Part shown: one piece after another, positions 9,218-17,557 of the stretch
Layout: each line of letters begins with the position of its first letter
Numbering within the stretch: the stretch's first letter is position 1
Assembly (NCBI GenBank): GCA_963745975.1
Contig: CAVUZJ010000009.1
Coordinates: 1,240,001-1,304,000, forward strand
DNA: 64,000 bases
From: JAKAWQ01 sp963745975
Lineage (GTDB): Bacteria > Pseudomonadota > Alphaproteobacteria > Acetobacterales > Acetobacteraceae
Reading direction: 5' to 3'
Made by a program: the position numbers and the translations under genes
Notes under the pieces: model-generated
Seen by the model: the letters and a program-made list of their open reading frames with translations, nothing else
What the model was told of the DNA's origin: nothing
Databases searched by the model: none

Positions 9218-10231
9218 TCAGGAGATCCGGATGACGATCTTGCCGAGGTGGCCCGCCGCCTTGAGGTGGCGGTAGGCGTCCTTCGCCTCGGCGAAGGGGA
9301 AGACCCGGTCGATCACCGGGCGGAGGCGGTGGAGGGCGATCATCCGGTTCATCGCCTCGAACATCTGGCGCGAGCCCACGAAGACGCCGCGGAGCGTGAC
9401 GCTGCGGCGGAGGATGAGCGCGGGATCGATCTCGCCGCCGCCGGTGAGCACGCCGATGAGATGGACCGCGCCGCCGAGACGGGCGGAGGCGATCGAGCGG
9501 GCGAGCGTGCCGGCGCCGCCGACCTCGACGACGTGATCGGCGCCGCGCCGGCCCGTGAGCTCCCAAACCTCCTTCTCCCATTCGGGGTGGGTCCGGTAGT
9601 TCACGCCAGCGGCGGCGCCGAGGGCGCGCATCTTCTCGAGCTTGGCATCGCTCGAGGAGGTGGCGATCACGCGCGCGCCGGCGGCGTGGGCGAATTGCGC
9701 GGCGAAGACCGAGACCCCGCCGGTGCCGAGGGTGAGGACGGTCTCGCCCGGCAGCAGCGGGCGGGCGGTGAAGAGCGCGTTCCAGGCGGTGAGCGCGGCG
9801 CAGGGCAGGGTCGCCGCCTCCTCGAAGGAGAGATGGGCGGGGATGGGGACGAGCCCGTCGGCGGCGAAGATTTTCTCCTCGGCGAGCACGCCGTCGATCG
9901 AGCCGCCGAGCGCGCGGGAATGGTCGGAGGGGTCCATCTCGCCGCCGAGCCAGCCCTGGAAGAAGGTGCCGGCCACGCGCTCGCCCACCGCGATGCGGGT
10001 GACGCCGGGGCCGAGGGCCACGACCTCGCCCGCGCCGTCGGAGAGCGGCACCAGATTGGACGGGGCCGCGCCGCGGGCGTAGCGCCCCTCGGCCACCATG
10101 AGGTCGCGGTAGTTGAGGGAGGCCGCGCGCATCCGGACGCGGACCTCGCCCGGCCCCGGGCTGGGCGCCGGCTCGTCGGCGAGGGCGAGCATCTCGAGGC
10201 TGCTCGTGGTGGGAAACCGATAGACCCGCAT
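9218..10231 (-). CDS. Zinc-type NAD(P)-dependent alcohol dehydrogenase (MDR family)
   Basis: 337-aa medium-chain dehydrogenase/reductase. The N-terminal GroES-like domain has GEVRVRMRAASLNYRDLMVAEG, where RD replaces the catalytic Cys/His of zinc alcohol dehydrogenases. The protein therefore probably belongs to the zinc-free quinone-oxidoreductase branch. The Rossmann domain carries LTLGTGGVSVFAAQFA for NAD(P) binding. The start at 10231 is preceded by GGAGAAG. It probably reduces or oxidises quinones or enones; the specific substrate is not evident. It is downstream of the aquaporin gene on the same strand, 43 bp apart. Confidence 0.8.
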   Translation of the reverse strand: MRVYRFPTTSSLEMLALADEPAPSPGPGEVRVRMRAASLNYRDLMVAEGRYARGAAPSNLVPLSDGAGEVVALGPGVTRIAVGERVAGTFFQGWLGGEMDPSDHSRALGGSIDGVLAEEKIFAADGLVPIPAHLSFEEAATLPCAALTAWNALFTARPLLPGETVLTLGTGGVSVFAAQFAHAAGARVIATSSSDAKLEKMRALGAAAGVNYRTHPEWEKEVWELTGRRGADHVVEVGGAGTLARSIASARLGGAVHLIGVLTGGGEIDPALILRRSVTLRGVFVGSRQMFEAMNRMIALHRLRPVIDRVFPFAEAKDAYRHLKAAGHLGKIVIRIS

Positions 10232-10274
10232 CAGAGCTTCTCCTTCCCGCGCGAGCGGCCGAAGGGGCGCGGGC

Positions 10275-10985
10275 TCAGGCCTCCGCGGAGTCCAGCCAGC
10301 GCGCCACCGCCCCGGCCAGCAGCGCGCCCAGGATCGGCGCCAGCCAGAACAGCCATAGCTGCCCGATATAGGCGCCCCCGGCAAAGAGGGCAGGCCCGGT
10401 GCTGCGGGCGGGGTTGACCGAGGTGTTGGTGACGGGGATCGAGATCAGGTGGATGGTCGTGAGCGCGAGCCCGATCGCCAGGCCGGCGAACCCTTTCGGC
10501 GCGCGGGCCGAGGTGGCGCCGAGGATCACCGTGACGAAGAAGAAGGTGCAGACCACCTCGCAGACGAAGCACGAGAGCAGCGAATATTTCCCCGGGCTCA
10601 GCGCGCCGTAGCCGTTGGCGGCGAAGCGGCCGGCGACGAAGCCGGGCTCGCCGCTCGCGATCAGGTAGAGGACGGCGGCGGCGAGGATTGCGCCCGCGAG
10701 CTGGGCGATGATGTAGGGGATGATGTCGGAGGCCGAGAATCGGCCGCCGGCCCAGAACCCGATCGTCACCGCCGAATTGAAGTGGCCGCCGGAGATATGG
10801 CCGACGGCGTAGATCATCGTCAGCACCGTGAGGCCGAAGGCGAGTGCGACGCCGGCGAAGCCGATGCCGAGGCCCGGGAAGGCGGCGGCGAGCACCGCAC
10901 TGCCGCAGCCGCCGAACACGAGCCAGAACGTGCCGAAGAATTCCGCTCCGGCGCGGTGCGACATCGATGCCATCGTTTCCCCCAT
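10275..10985 (-). CDS. aqpZ: Aquaporin Z (NSA variant)
   Basis: Six-helix MIP-family water channel of 236 aa. The C-terminal pore loop has the normal NPA box (VNPARS, residues 191-193), and the water-selective filter residues His179, Thr and Arg194 are present as in AqpZ. The first loop reads HFNSAVTIG, with Ser71 in place of the usual Pro of NPA. The change is unusual for AqpZ, though the Asn that caps the half-helix is kept. The flanking sequence reads cleanly, so an error is possible but not suggested. ATG at 10985 or the Met at residue 5 or 8 could be the start. Confidence 0.9.
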   Translation of the reverse strand: MGETMASMSHRAGAEFFGTFWLVFGGCGSAVLAAAFPGLGIGFAGVALAFGLTVLTMIYAVGHISGGHFNSAVTIGFWAGGRFSASDIIPYIIAQLAGAILAAAVLYLIASGEPGFVAGRFAANGYGALSPGKYSLLSCFVCEVVCTFFFVTVILGATSARAPKGFAGLAIGLALTTIHLISIPVTNTSVNPARSTGPALFAGGAYIGQLWLFWLAPILGALLAGAVARWLDSAEA

Positions 10986-11173
10986 CGCTTGCAGGCGCGG
11001 TCGCGGCCGTTGCCTGGCCGTGACGACATCGGCGCAGATCCGGCCGCCCGAGACAAGCGGGGTGGGCGGCGGGTATGCGGTTCTTGCCGGGCGCGGGGTG
11101 CGGGACCTAGGCTCTCGGCGCGTGGCGGCGCGTGCCCGGGCCGGGCGCCCGGCGTGGCGAGGGAGTGGGACGC

Positions 11174-11956
11174 ATGGAAGTGCAACTCGTATCGAGGGAA
11201 AAATCCGTTCGCGCGCAGGCGAGCCCGGAGGAGTGGCGGGCGCGTGTCGAGCTTGCGGCCGGGCACCGCGTGCTCGCGCATTACGGCGTCAACGACATGA
11301 CGTACAACCATTTCGGATTGCGCGTGCCCGGAGAGCCGGAGCATATGCTGATCAAGCGCACGGACTGGATGTTCGGCGAGGTGACCGCGTCCTCCCTGCT
11401 CAAGGTCGATTTCGACGGCAATGTTCTGACCGATACGGATGTGAGGACGATCCGGGGGGGCGCGCTCATCATCCACGCGGGGCTGCTGAAGGGACGGCCG
11501 GATCTGAATGCGACCTTGCATACGCATACGGTGAACGGCATGGGCGTTGCCGCGCACAAGTGGGGCCTGCTGCCGATCAACCAGCATGCGCTGCGATTCT
11601 ATGGTGAGCTGAAATATCACGCGTTCGAGGGCTTCGAGTTCGACGACGAGATGACGCCCAAGCTGATCCGCGACCTCGACGGCGGCCGCTTCATGATGCT
11701 GCGCAATCATGGCGTCCTCGTCTGCGGGGAGAGCGTTGCGGAATGCGTGGTTGGCCATCACTGGCTCGACATGGCGTGCGAGGGGCAGATCGCGGCGCTG
11801 GCGGCGGGCGAAGGCAACTACACGATCCCGAGCAAGGAGGCGTGCGAATACGCCCACAGCCAGTTCATGAAGGCGGGGAATTTCCTGACGGGGGGGAAGG
11901 ATTGGGCGGCGTGCCTGAGGCTGGCCGAGCGGCTCGACCCCTCCTACAAGGAGTGA
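11174..11956 (+). CDS. Class II aldolase/adducin family protein
   Basis: About 260 aa. The family includes fuculose/ribulose-phosphate aldolases and decarboxylases that use a divalent metal. Metal-binding histidines are visible in TLHTHTVNGMG and LRNHGVLVCGESV, and the N-terminal fold has AHYGVNDMTYNHFGLRVPG. I chose ATG 11174, in the run gtgggacgcATG, because the upstream sequence is low in structure. It is divergent from aqpZ with 188 bp between them. The substrate is not evident. This branch of the family without a phosphate-binding sugar operon is common in Rhodospirillales. Confidence 0.8.
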   Translation: MEVQLVSREKSVRAQASPEEWRARVELAAGHRVLAHYGVNDMTYNHFGLRVPGEPEHMLIKRTDWMFGEVTASSLLKVDFDGNVLTDTDVRTIRGGALIIHAGLLKGRPDLNATLHTHTVNGMGVAAHKWGLLPINQHALRFYGELKYHAFEGFEFDDEMTPKLIRDLDGGRFMMLRNHGVLVCGESVAECVVGHHWLDMACEGQIAALAAGEGNYTIPSKEACEYAHSQFMKAGNFLTGGKDWAACLRLAERLDPSYKE

Positions 11957-12009
11957 GCGTCGCGGAGCCGCGGCGGTGCAGTGATCGGCGAAGTGGGAAG
12001 GGTCGGGAA

Positions 12010-12372
12010 ATGTGGATGTGCGATGCTCGGAACAAGGTACTCCTTGCCTCGGCGCTCGGGGGGGCATTGCTTTTCTCCGCGGCGGCGCTCGCCGCCGGTA
12101 CTTACGACGGAACTTGGACGGGCAAGGAGACGACCGGCGGATGTGCGGGCACGGTCGTCACGATCACCGTCGCGAACAACATTGCCTCCCCCTACATGAG
12201 TGGTACGCACGCGTCCAGTTTTCACGGCAAGGCCATCCATTCGGACGGCACGGTCAGTTGGATCAGCACCAATACGGGAAGGCATACCAGCATCACGTTT
12301 ACCGGAAATACGTTCACGCTGGATACCGATGTCTCGTGCGGACATCTGTCCATTACCGGAAGCAAGCAGTGA
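12010..12372 (+). CDS. Small secreted protein of unknown function
   Basis: 120 aa with a signal peptide (KVLLASALGGALLFSAAALAAG, cleavage near residue 30) and a mature domain of about 90 residues rich in Gly/Thr/Ser beta strands (TYDGTWTGKETTGGCAGTVV). Two Cys (GGCAG and DVSCGH) could form a disulfide. A beta-sandwich or lipocalin-like fold is possible, but no family is recognised. It lies 53 bp after the aldolase gene and may be cotranscribed. Confidence 0.6.
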   Translation: MWMCDARNKVLLASALGGALLFSAAALAAGTYDGTWTGKETTGGCAGTVVTITVANNIASPYMSGTHASSFHGKAIHSDGTVSWISTNTGRHTSITFTGNTFTLDTDVSCGHLSITGSKQ

Positions 12373-12441
12373 TGCGCGCCTGAGGGGCGGTCGGGGCGGA
12401 GAGGGAAACTCGGGGGACGCGGAGCTTAATACGAGTGGGGT

Positions 12442-12490
12442 CCAGGGCCTCAGGCCCTGGCGAGGGGTGCAGGGGGGCGGAGCCCCCCTG
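12442..12490. repeat. Two-hairpin dispersed repeat, copy 1
   Basis: Hairpin A (CCAGGGCC, loop TCA, GGCCCTGG) and hairpin B (CAGGGGGGC, loop GGA, GCCCCCCTG) are joined by a 9-base spacer. A second copy with compensating stem changes is at 36135-36183. Here the repeat encodes the last residues and the stop codon of the acyl-CoA synthetase on the minus strand: TGA at 12450-12452 falls in the loop of hairpin A. It may act as a terminator between the two convergent genes. Confidence 0.8.
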
Positions 12491-14171
12491 CGGCGAGTTC
12501 GGCGGTCATGCGCTCGCGCATGAGGAATTTCTGGACCTTGCCGGTGACCGTCATCGGGAAGGAGTCGACGAAGCGGACGTAGCGCGGGATCTTGTAGTGC
12601 GCGATGCGGCCGCGGCAGAAATCACGGAGCTCGTCCTCGGTCATGGTTTCGCCGGCGCGCAGTCGGACCCAAACGCAGAGCTCCTCGCCGAATTTCGGAT
12701 CGGGCACGCCGAAGGCCTGCACGTCCTCGATCTTCGGGTGGCGGTAGAGGAACTCCTCGACCTCGCGGGGATAGACATTCTCGCCGCCGCGGATCAGCAT
12801 ATCCTTGATGCGGCCGACGATGTTACAGAAGCCCTCATCGTCGATCGTGGCGAGGTCGCCGGTGTGCATCCAGCGCGCCGGGTTGATCACCTCGGCGGTT
12901 CTTTCGGGATCGTTCCAATAGCCGAGCATCACGGAGTAGCCGCGGGTGCAGAGCTCTCCGGGCGTGCCGCGGGGGACGATTTTTCCCTCCGCGTCGATGA
13001 TCTTGACCTCGACGTGGGGGTGGATGCGGCCGACGGTGGAGACGCGCTTCTCGAGCGGATCGTCGGTCGCGGTCTGGAAGCTCACCGGGCTGGTTTCGGT
13101 CATGCCGTACGCGATGGTGATCTCGGAGAGGTGCATCGTTTCGGTGACGCGCCGCATGACTGCGATCGGGCAGGGAGAGCCGGCCATGATGCCGGTGCGG
13201 AGGCTCGAGAGATCGAATGTGGGAAAATCCGGATGCTCCATCTCGGCGATGAACATGGTGGGCACGCCGTGGAGCGCGGTGCAGCGCTCCTCGGCGACGG
13301 CGGAGAGGGTGGCGAGCGGGTCGAAGCCGCGGCCGGGGAAGACCATGGCGGCGCCGTGCGTGGTGGCGGCGAGCACGCCGAGCACCATGCCGAAGCAGTG
13401 ATAGAGCGGCACGGGGATGCAGAGGCGATCGTTCTCGGAGAGGCGCATGGCGCGGCCGATGAAGAAGCCGTTGTTGAGGATGTTGTGGTGGGTGAGCGTC
13501 GCACCCTTGGGCGCGCCGGTCGTTCCGCTTGTGAACTGGATGTTGATGGGCTGGTCGAACTGGAGGGTGGGGGCGATGTCGGCGAGGCGGGTGCGGGTGG
13601 TGGCGCCACGAGCGAGCAGCTCGGCGTAGGGGAGGCAGCCGGGCGCGGGCTCGCCCTCGATTTGGATGACGGTGCGGAGCGCGGGCAGGCGGGCGGCGGC
13701 GAGCGCGCCGGGACGGCTGGCGGCGAGCTCGGGCATCAGCTCGTTCAGCATGCCGATATAGTCGCTCGTCTTGAAGCGGCCGGCGGTGAGCAGGGCGGCG
13801 CAGCCCGACTTGGCGAGCGCGTATTCGAGCTCGGTGGTGCGGTAGGCGGGATTGATGTTGACGAGGATGAGGCCGGCGCGGGCGGTTGCGAATTGCGCCG
13901 CGATCCATTCGGCGCAATTGAGCGACCAGATGCCGACGCGATCGCCTGGCTCGAGGCCGAGCGAGAGGAGGCCGGCGGCGAGGCGGTCCACCTGCTCGGC
14001 GAGCTCGGCGTAGCTCCAACGGACGCCCTGCTCGCGGACGATGAGGGCGGGGCGCGCGGCGTGGGCGGCGGCGATGCGGGAAAAATTCTCGCCCACGGTC
14101 TCGCCGAGGAGCGGAACGGCGCTCGCGCCATGGACGTAGCTCCGCGTTTCCTCCGGCGGCGCATTGGTCAT
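12450..14171 (-). CDS. Acyl-CoA synthetase (AMP-forming)
   Basis: 573-aa member of the ANL superfamily, activating a carboxylic acid through an acyl-adenylate to an acyl-CoA. The P-loop-like motif FTSGTTGAPKGA, the ATP motif YGMTETSP, the hinge region MHTGDLATIDDEGF and GRIKDMLIRGGENVYPREVE, and the C-terminal catalytic Lys in TVTGKVQKF are all present. It is closest in type to medium/long-chain fatty acyl or FadD3-like synthetases. The start 14171 has a good GGGAGG upstream. The last dozen residues come from the dispersed repeat (see 12442). It is in the same direction as cynS and binding protein 1, and may supply a step of the LeuCD-like pathway, though this is inference. Confidence 0.9.
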   Translation of the reverse strand: MTNAPPEETRSYVHGASAVPLLGETVGENFSRIAAAHAARPALIVREQGVRWSYAELAEQVDRLAAGLLSLGLEPGDRVGIWSLNCAEWIAAQFATARAGLILVNINPAYRTTELEYALAKSGCAALLTAGRFKTSDYIGMLNELMPELAASRPGALAAARLPALRTVIQIEGEPAPGCLPYAELLARGATTRTRLADIAPTLQFDQPINIQFTSGTTGAPKGATLTHHNILNNGFFIGRAMRLSENDRLCIPVPLYHCFGMVLGVLAATTHGAAMVFPGRGFDPLATLSAVAEERCTALHGVPTMFIAEMEHPDFPTFDLSSLRTGIMAGSPCPIAVMRRVTETMHLSEITIAYGMTETSPVSFQTATDDPLEKRVSTVGRIHPHVEVKIIDAEGKIVPRGTPGELCTRGYSVMLGYWNDPERTAEVINPARWMHTGDLATIDDEGFCNIVGRIKDMLIRGGENVYPREVEEFLYRHPKIEDVQAFGVPDPKFGEELCVWVRLRAGETMTEDELRDFCRGRIAHYKIPRYVRFVDSFPMTVTGKVQKFLMRERMTAELAAGGLRPPAPLARA

Positions 14172-14209
14172 TCGTTTCCTCCCGTTCGCTGCCGCGGCAG
14201 CGAAGCTTC

Positions 14210-14659
14210 CTAATAGCGTTTGTACGGCAGGAACTTCCCGCTCATGGTGAGCTTCACGCGGTCTCCCTTCTGGTCCGGCTGGCGCTCGAGCGCCATTTCG
14301 AAGTCGATCGCGCTCATGATGCCGTCCCCGAACTCCTCCTCGATCAGCTCCTTCCAGGTGGTGCCGTAGACCGTCACAAGTTCGAAAAAACGGTAGATCA
14401 GCGGATCGGTCGGGATGGGGCCGGGGAGCGAGCCGCGATAGGGGATCTCGGTCAGCAGCGAAGTCTCCTCAGGTCCGAGATCGAAGAGTGCCGCGGCCTT
14501 GGCCGCGGTCTCGGGTGTCATCGACATCTGGCCGAGGCAGGCGGCGCAGGCGAAGACGGGCGAATGGCCGAGTCGCGCCGCGATCTCGGCCCAGCGCAAG
14601 CCTTTCGCGGCCTTGATGCGGAGAATCTTGCGTCCGAGCGCTACCTTCCCTTCATTCAT
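14210..14659 (-). CDS. cynS: Cyanate hydratase (cyanase)
   Basis: 149-aa enzyme converting cyanate and bicarbonate to ammonia and carbon dioxide. The catalytic residues are recognisable: Arg and Glu in IYRFFELVTVYG, and Ser in GIMSAIDFEM. The N-terminal helix-turn-helix-like domain is KGLRWAEIAARLGHSP. ATG 14659 has AAAGGGGGCC just upstream; longer in-frame starts are in shadow sequence. It sits 38 bp before the acyl-CoA synthetase and 104 bp after the end of binding protein 1 on the same strand. Cyanobacterial cyanate operons pair cynS with a NrtA-like transporter, so a link with the adjacent binding protein is possible but not shown. Confidence 0.93.
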   Translation of the reverse strand: MNEGKVALGRKILRIKAAKGLRWAEIAARLGHSPVFACAACLGQMSMTPETAAKAAALFDLGPEETSLLTEIPYRGSLPGPIPTDPLIYRFFELVTVYGTTWKELIEEEFGDGIMSAIDFEMALERQPDQKGDRVKLTMSGKFLPYKRY

Positions 14660-14763
14660 CGCGGCCCCCTTTTCGTTGAGCGTGAAGCTTGTTGGCGGGA
14701 GCGTGATCGGAAAGCGCGCCGGCGGCAAACTATTTCGGGGCCGTTCCGCGCGTGCGGCGGCCT

Positions 14764-15768
14764 CTATCCGGCGCTGCCGCGGAGATCGGGCGGCAGCACG
14801 CTCTCGTCGATGAGGCTGCGGATATCGACCTTGCCGGTGATCATGCCGGCGCGGCGGCCGGTGTCGATCATCGTTTGCATGCCGGGGAAGTTGAAGCTGC
14901 CGGGGCCCCAATAGGGAATTCCGTCCACCAGGCCGTGATCGATCAGGAGCTCGAGCACCTTGATGACGAGGGGCGGATCGAGCCGGTAGACCTTGCCGAT
15001 GATCGCGGCCAATTCGGCGCGGTTGGCCTTCATGTAGTCCACCGCCTCGCGGCGCGCGGCGATGATGGCGCGCAGCACGTCCGGCTTTCTCTGCAGCGTC
15101 CGCCGCGAGGCGATGCCGACGGTGTTGGCGATCGGCGGGACCGCGTCTTGGCCGCGGATGACGACCTTGTACTTGGTGGGCTCGGCGACGAGGTCGTTGA
15201 GCGGGATGATGGTGACGTCCACCCCGCCGCGCTGAAGCGCGATCAGCCCCGGGCCGAAGCCGCCGGTCGAGACCATCGTCACTTCGCCCGGTTTGTAGCC
15301 GGCCTTGTCGAGGAGGAGGAATTCGACGGCCTGGGTGAAGGATTGCGGGTTGGAGTAGCCGAGGCGCTTGCCCTTGAGGTCGTGGACCGAGTTGATCGGC
15401 GAGGAGGGGAGCGCCACCCAGATCAGGCTTGCCGCGTTCTCCACGTTCTCGCTGATGATCACGAGATCGGCGCCCTGCTGGATCGCGGTGACCACGGAGG
15501 GAAGTGCGACTTCGCCGTAGGGGAGGTTGCCGGCGACCAGGTTGCGGACGTCGTTGCCGCCGCCGACCGAGGCCAGGATGCCGGTGACGTCCGCGCCGTG
15601 CTTCTTGAAGATGCCCTTGGCGGTTCCGACCGCATAGGGAAAGCCGGAAGTGGAGTTGCCGTATTGCGCGGAGATGATGTCGAAGGCGTGGGCGGAGGAG
15701 GCGGACGCGGCGGCGATGGCGGCGCCGCCGAGGGCGGTGAGCAGGGAGCGGCGGGTTTGGCGCATCAT
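14764..15768 (-). CDS. ABC transporter substrate-binding protein 1 (NMT1/THI5-like)
   Basis: 334-aa periplasmic binding protein of the NMT1/SsuA family. The export signal is twin-arginine-like (QTRRSLLTALGG), with cleavage near SSAHA. The mature start IISAQYGNSTSGFPYAVGTAKG is shared with binding protein 2 (27552), so the two are paralogues. Start 15768 follows GGAGGAAAATCC. It shares the direction of the LeuB-like gene 28 bp upstream and probably belongs to its transcript. The family binds sulfonates, nitriles, phthalate, pyrimidine precursors and cyanate, so the sequence alone does not fix the ligand. Confidence 0.85.
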   Translation of the reverse strand: MMRQTRRSLLTALGGAAIAAASASSAHAFDIISAQYGNSTSGFPYAVGTAKGIFKKHGADVTGILASVGGGNDVRNLVAGNLPYGEVALPSVVTAIQQGADLVIISENVENAASLIWVALPSSPINSVHDLKGKRLGYSNPQSFTQAVEFLLLDKAGYKPGEVTMVSTGGFGPGLIALQRGGVDVTIIPLNDLVAEPTKYKVVIRGQDAVPPIANTVGIASRRTLQRKPDVLRAIIAARREAVDYMKANRAELAAIIGKVYRLDPPLVIKVLELLIDHGLVDGIPYWGPGSFNFPGMQTMIDTGRRAGMITGKVDIRSLIDESVLPPDLRGSAG

Positions 15769-15796
15769 GGATTTTCCTCCGTCCTTGCGCACAATT

Positions 15797-16954
15797 CTAG
15801 TGGGTGAGCGCGTGCAGCGCCGCGAGCACCGCATCGCCCATGCCGGTGGTGGAGACGATTTCGGTGCCGGGCTCCGCGAGGTCGGCGGTGCGCTTGCCGC
15901 CGGCGAGTGCGGCGTTGACGGCCTGCTCGAGGAGGCGCGCATCTTCAGGGCGGGCGAAGCTGTGCTCGAGCGCCATGCCGACGCTCAGGATCGCGCCGAG
16001 TGGATTGGCCTTGCCGAGGCCCGCGATGTCGGGGGCGCTGCCGTGCACCGGCTCGTAGAGCGCACGGCGGCGACCGTCGGGGCGCGGGTCGCTGATCGAG
16101 GCGGAGGGGAGCATGCCGAGGGAGCCCACGATCGCGGCGGCGCAATCGGCGAGGATGTCGCCGAAGAGATTGTCGGTGACGATGACGTCGAACTGGCGCG
16201 GGGCGCGAACGATCTGCATCGCCGCGTTGTCCACATAGAGATGAGTGAGCGCGATGTCTGGGTACTCGCGGTTGCGGAGGATCTCCATTTCCTCGCGCCA
16301 GAGGGCGCCGGCCTCCATCACGTTGGCCTTGTCCACCGAGGCGACGCGGCGAGCACGCGTGCGGGCGAGCGCGAAGGCGGCGCGGCCGATGCGGCGGATC
16401 TCGGCGCCGGTATAGACGTGGGTGTTGACGCCGCGGCGGTCGCCGTTCGGCAGCGTTTCGATGAAGCGCGGCTCGCCGAAATAGATGCCGCCGACCAGCT
16501 CGCGGACGACGACGAGGTCGACGCCCTCGGTGACGTCCGGGCGAAGCGGCGAGGCCTTGGCGAGCGCGGGCAAGGCCTTCACGGGGCGGAGATTGGCATA
16601 GACCTCCATCTCGCGGCGAATGCGCGGCAAGCCCTCGTTGCGGCGGATTGCCTGGGGGATGGCGAGATGATCGCCGGCGCCGCCGACCGCACCGAAAAGG
16701 ACCGCGTCCGCGGCGACCATGTCGGCGAGCAAGCCCTCGCGCATGAAGTGCCCGGTGCGGTGCCAGGTGCCGACACCGAAATCCTCGTGGCGGAGCTCGC
16801 AGGCGAGGCGGCGGGCGGTTGCGAACCATTCGAACACGCGCACCGCCTCGCGCGTGACCTCGGGACCGATGCCGTCGCCCGGGACGACGAGCATGGTGGG
16901 CGGCGCGTTGCGCGCGCCGGTGGGCCTCTCGATGGTGGCGGCGTCAGCCGGCAT
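15797..16954 (-). CDS. LeuB-like beta-decarboxylating dehydrogenase
   Basis: 385 aa, NAD-dependent isocitrate/isopropylmalate dehydrogenase family: it oxidises a 2-hydroxy acid with a 3-carboxyl group and loses CO2. NAD and metal motifs are GDGIGPE, VDKANVMEAGALWREE and TDNLFGDILAD. The substrate loop GLPRIRREMEVYANLRP precedes the conserved Arg, and ELVGGIYFGEPR carries the Tyr. The start ATG 16954 overlaps the small subunit gene by 11 bases. Sequence fits isopropylmalate dehydrogenase best, but no leuA is present and its partners diverge from LeuCD, so a different 3-alkylmalate or tartrate-like substrate is likely. Confidence 0.85.
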   Translation of the reverse strand: MPADAATIERPTGARNAPPTMLVVPGDGIGPEVTREAVRVFEWFATARRLACELRHEDFGVGTWHRTGHFMREGLLADMVAADAVLFGAVGGAGDHLAIPQAIRRNEGLPRIRREMEVYANLRPVKALPALAKASPLRPDVTEGVDLVVVRELVGGIYFGEPRFIETLPNGDRRGVNTHVYTGAEIRRIGRAAFALARTRARRVASVDKANVMEAGALWREEMEILRNREYPDIALTHLYVDNAAMQIVRAPRQFDVIVTDNLFGDILADCAAAIVGSLGMLPSASISDPRPDGRRRALYEPVHGSAPDIAGLGKANPLGAILSVGMALEHSFARPEDARLLEQAVNAALAGGKRTADLAEPGTEIVSTTGMGDAVLAALHALTH

Positions 16955-17555
16955 GGATCCACTCCCGCATCTTTTGATCCTTTGCTTCGAAGGCGGCGAT
17001 GTCGGCATCGAGCCGATCGGTCATGGCGAGCTCGTCGAGCCCTTCGAGCAGCGCGCGGCGGCGCAGCGGATCGACGGTGAAGGGGGTTTCCGCGCCGTCC
17101 GGGGCCGCGATGCGCTGGCGGACGAGATCGACGGTGAAGGGGGCGGGCGTGGCGGCGGAAGCGGCGGCGAGGGCTGCGACCCGATCCTCGGGGAGGGTCA
17201 CCGGCAGAAGCCCGTTCTGGAAGCAGTTGCCGAAGAAGATGTCGCCGAAGCTCGGCGCGATGACGCAACGGATTCCCATATCCATCAGCGCCCATACGGC
17301 GGGCTCGCGCGAGCTGCCGCAGCCGAAATTGGCGCCGGTGATCAGGATGGCGGCGTTGCGGCGCGCGGGATCGTTGAGGACGAAGGCCGGATCGTCGCTG
17401 CCGTCCGCGCGGTAGCGCCAGGCTTCGAAGCAATAGGGGCCGAACTCGCCCTTGCCGAGATCGATCATCCGCTCGACGCGGATCAGCACGTCCGTGTTGA
17501 TGTTGGGCGTGACGAGCGGGGCGGCGATGCCGGTGAGGACGGTGAAGGGCTGCAT
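16944..17555 (-). CDS. LeuD-like hydro-lyase small subunit, pair 1
   Basis: 203-aa swivelling domain of an aconitase-type isomerase. The catalytic loop NFGCGSSREPAVWAL has the Ser and Arg that bind the substrate carboxylate. The entrance motif reads NINTDVLIR where LeuD has IDTDQIIP, so the substrate pocket differs. Start ATG 17555 lies 2 bp after the large-subunit stop. It is likely cotranscribed with its partner and with the LeuB-like gene, which begins inside it. Confidence 0.88.
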   Translation of the reverse strand: MQPFTVLTGIAAPLVTPNINTDVLIRVERMIDLGKGEFGPYCFEAWRYRADGSDDPAFVLNDPARRNAAILITGANFGCGSSREPAVWALMDMGIRCVIAPSFGDIFFGNCFQNGLLPVTLPEDRVAALAAASAATPAPFTVDLVRQRIAAPDGAETPFTVDPLRRRALLEGLDELAMTDRLDADIAAFEAKDQKMREWIHAG

Positions 17556-17557
17556 GC

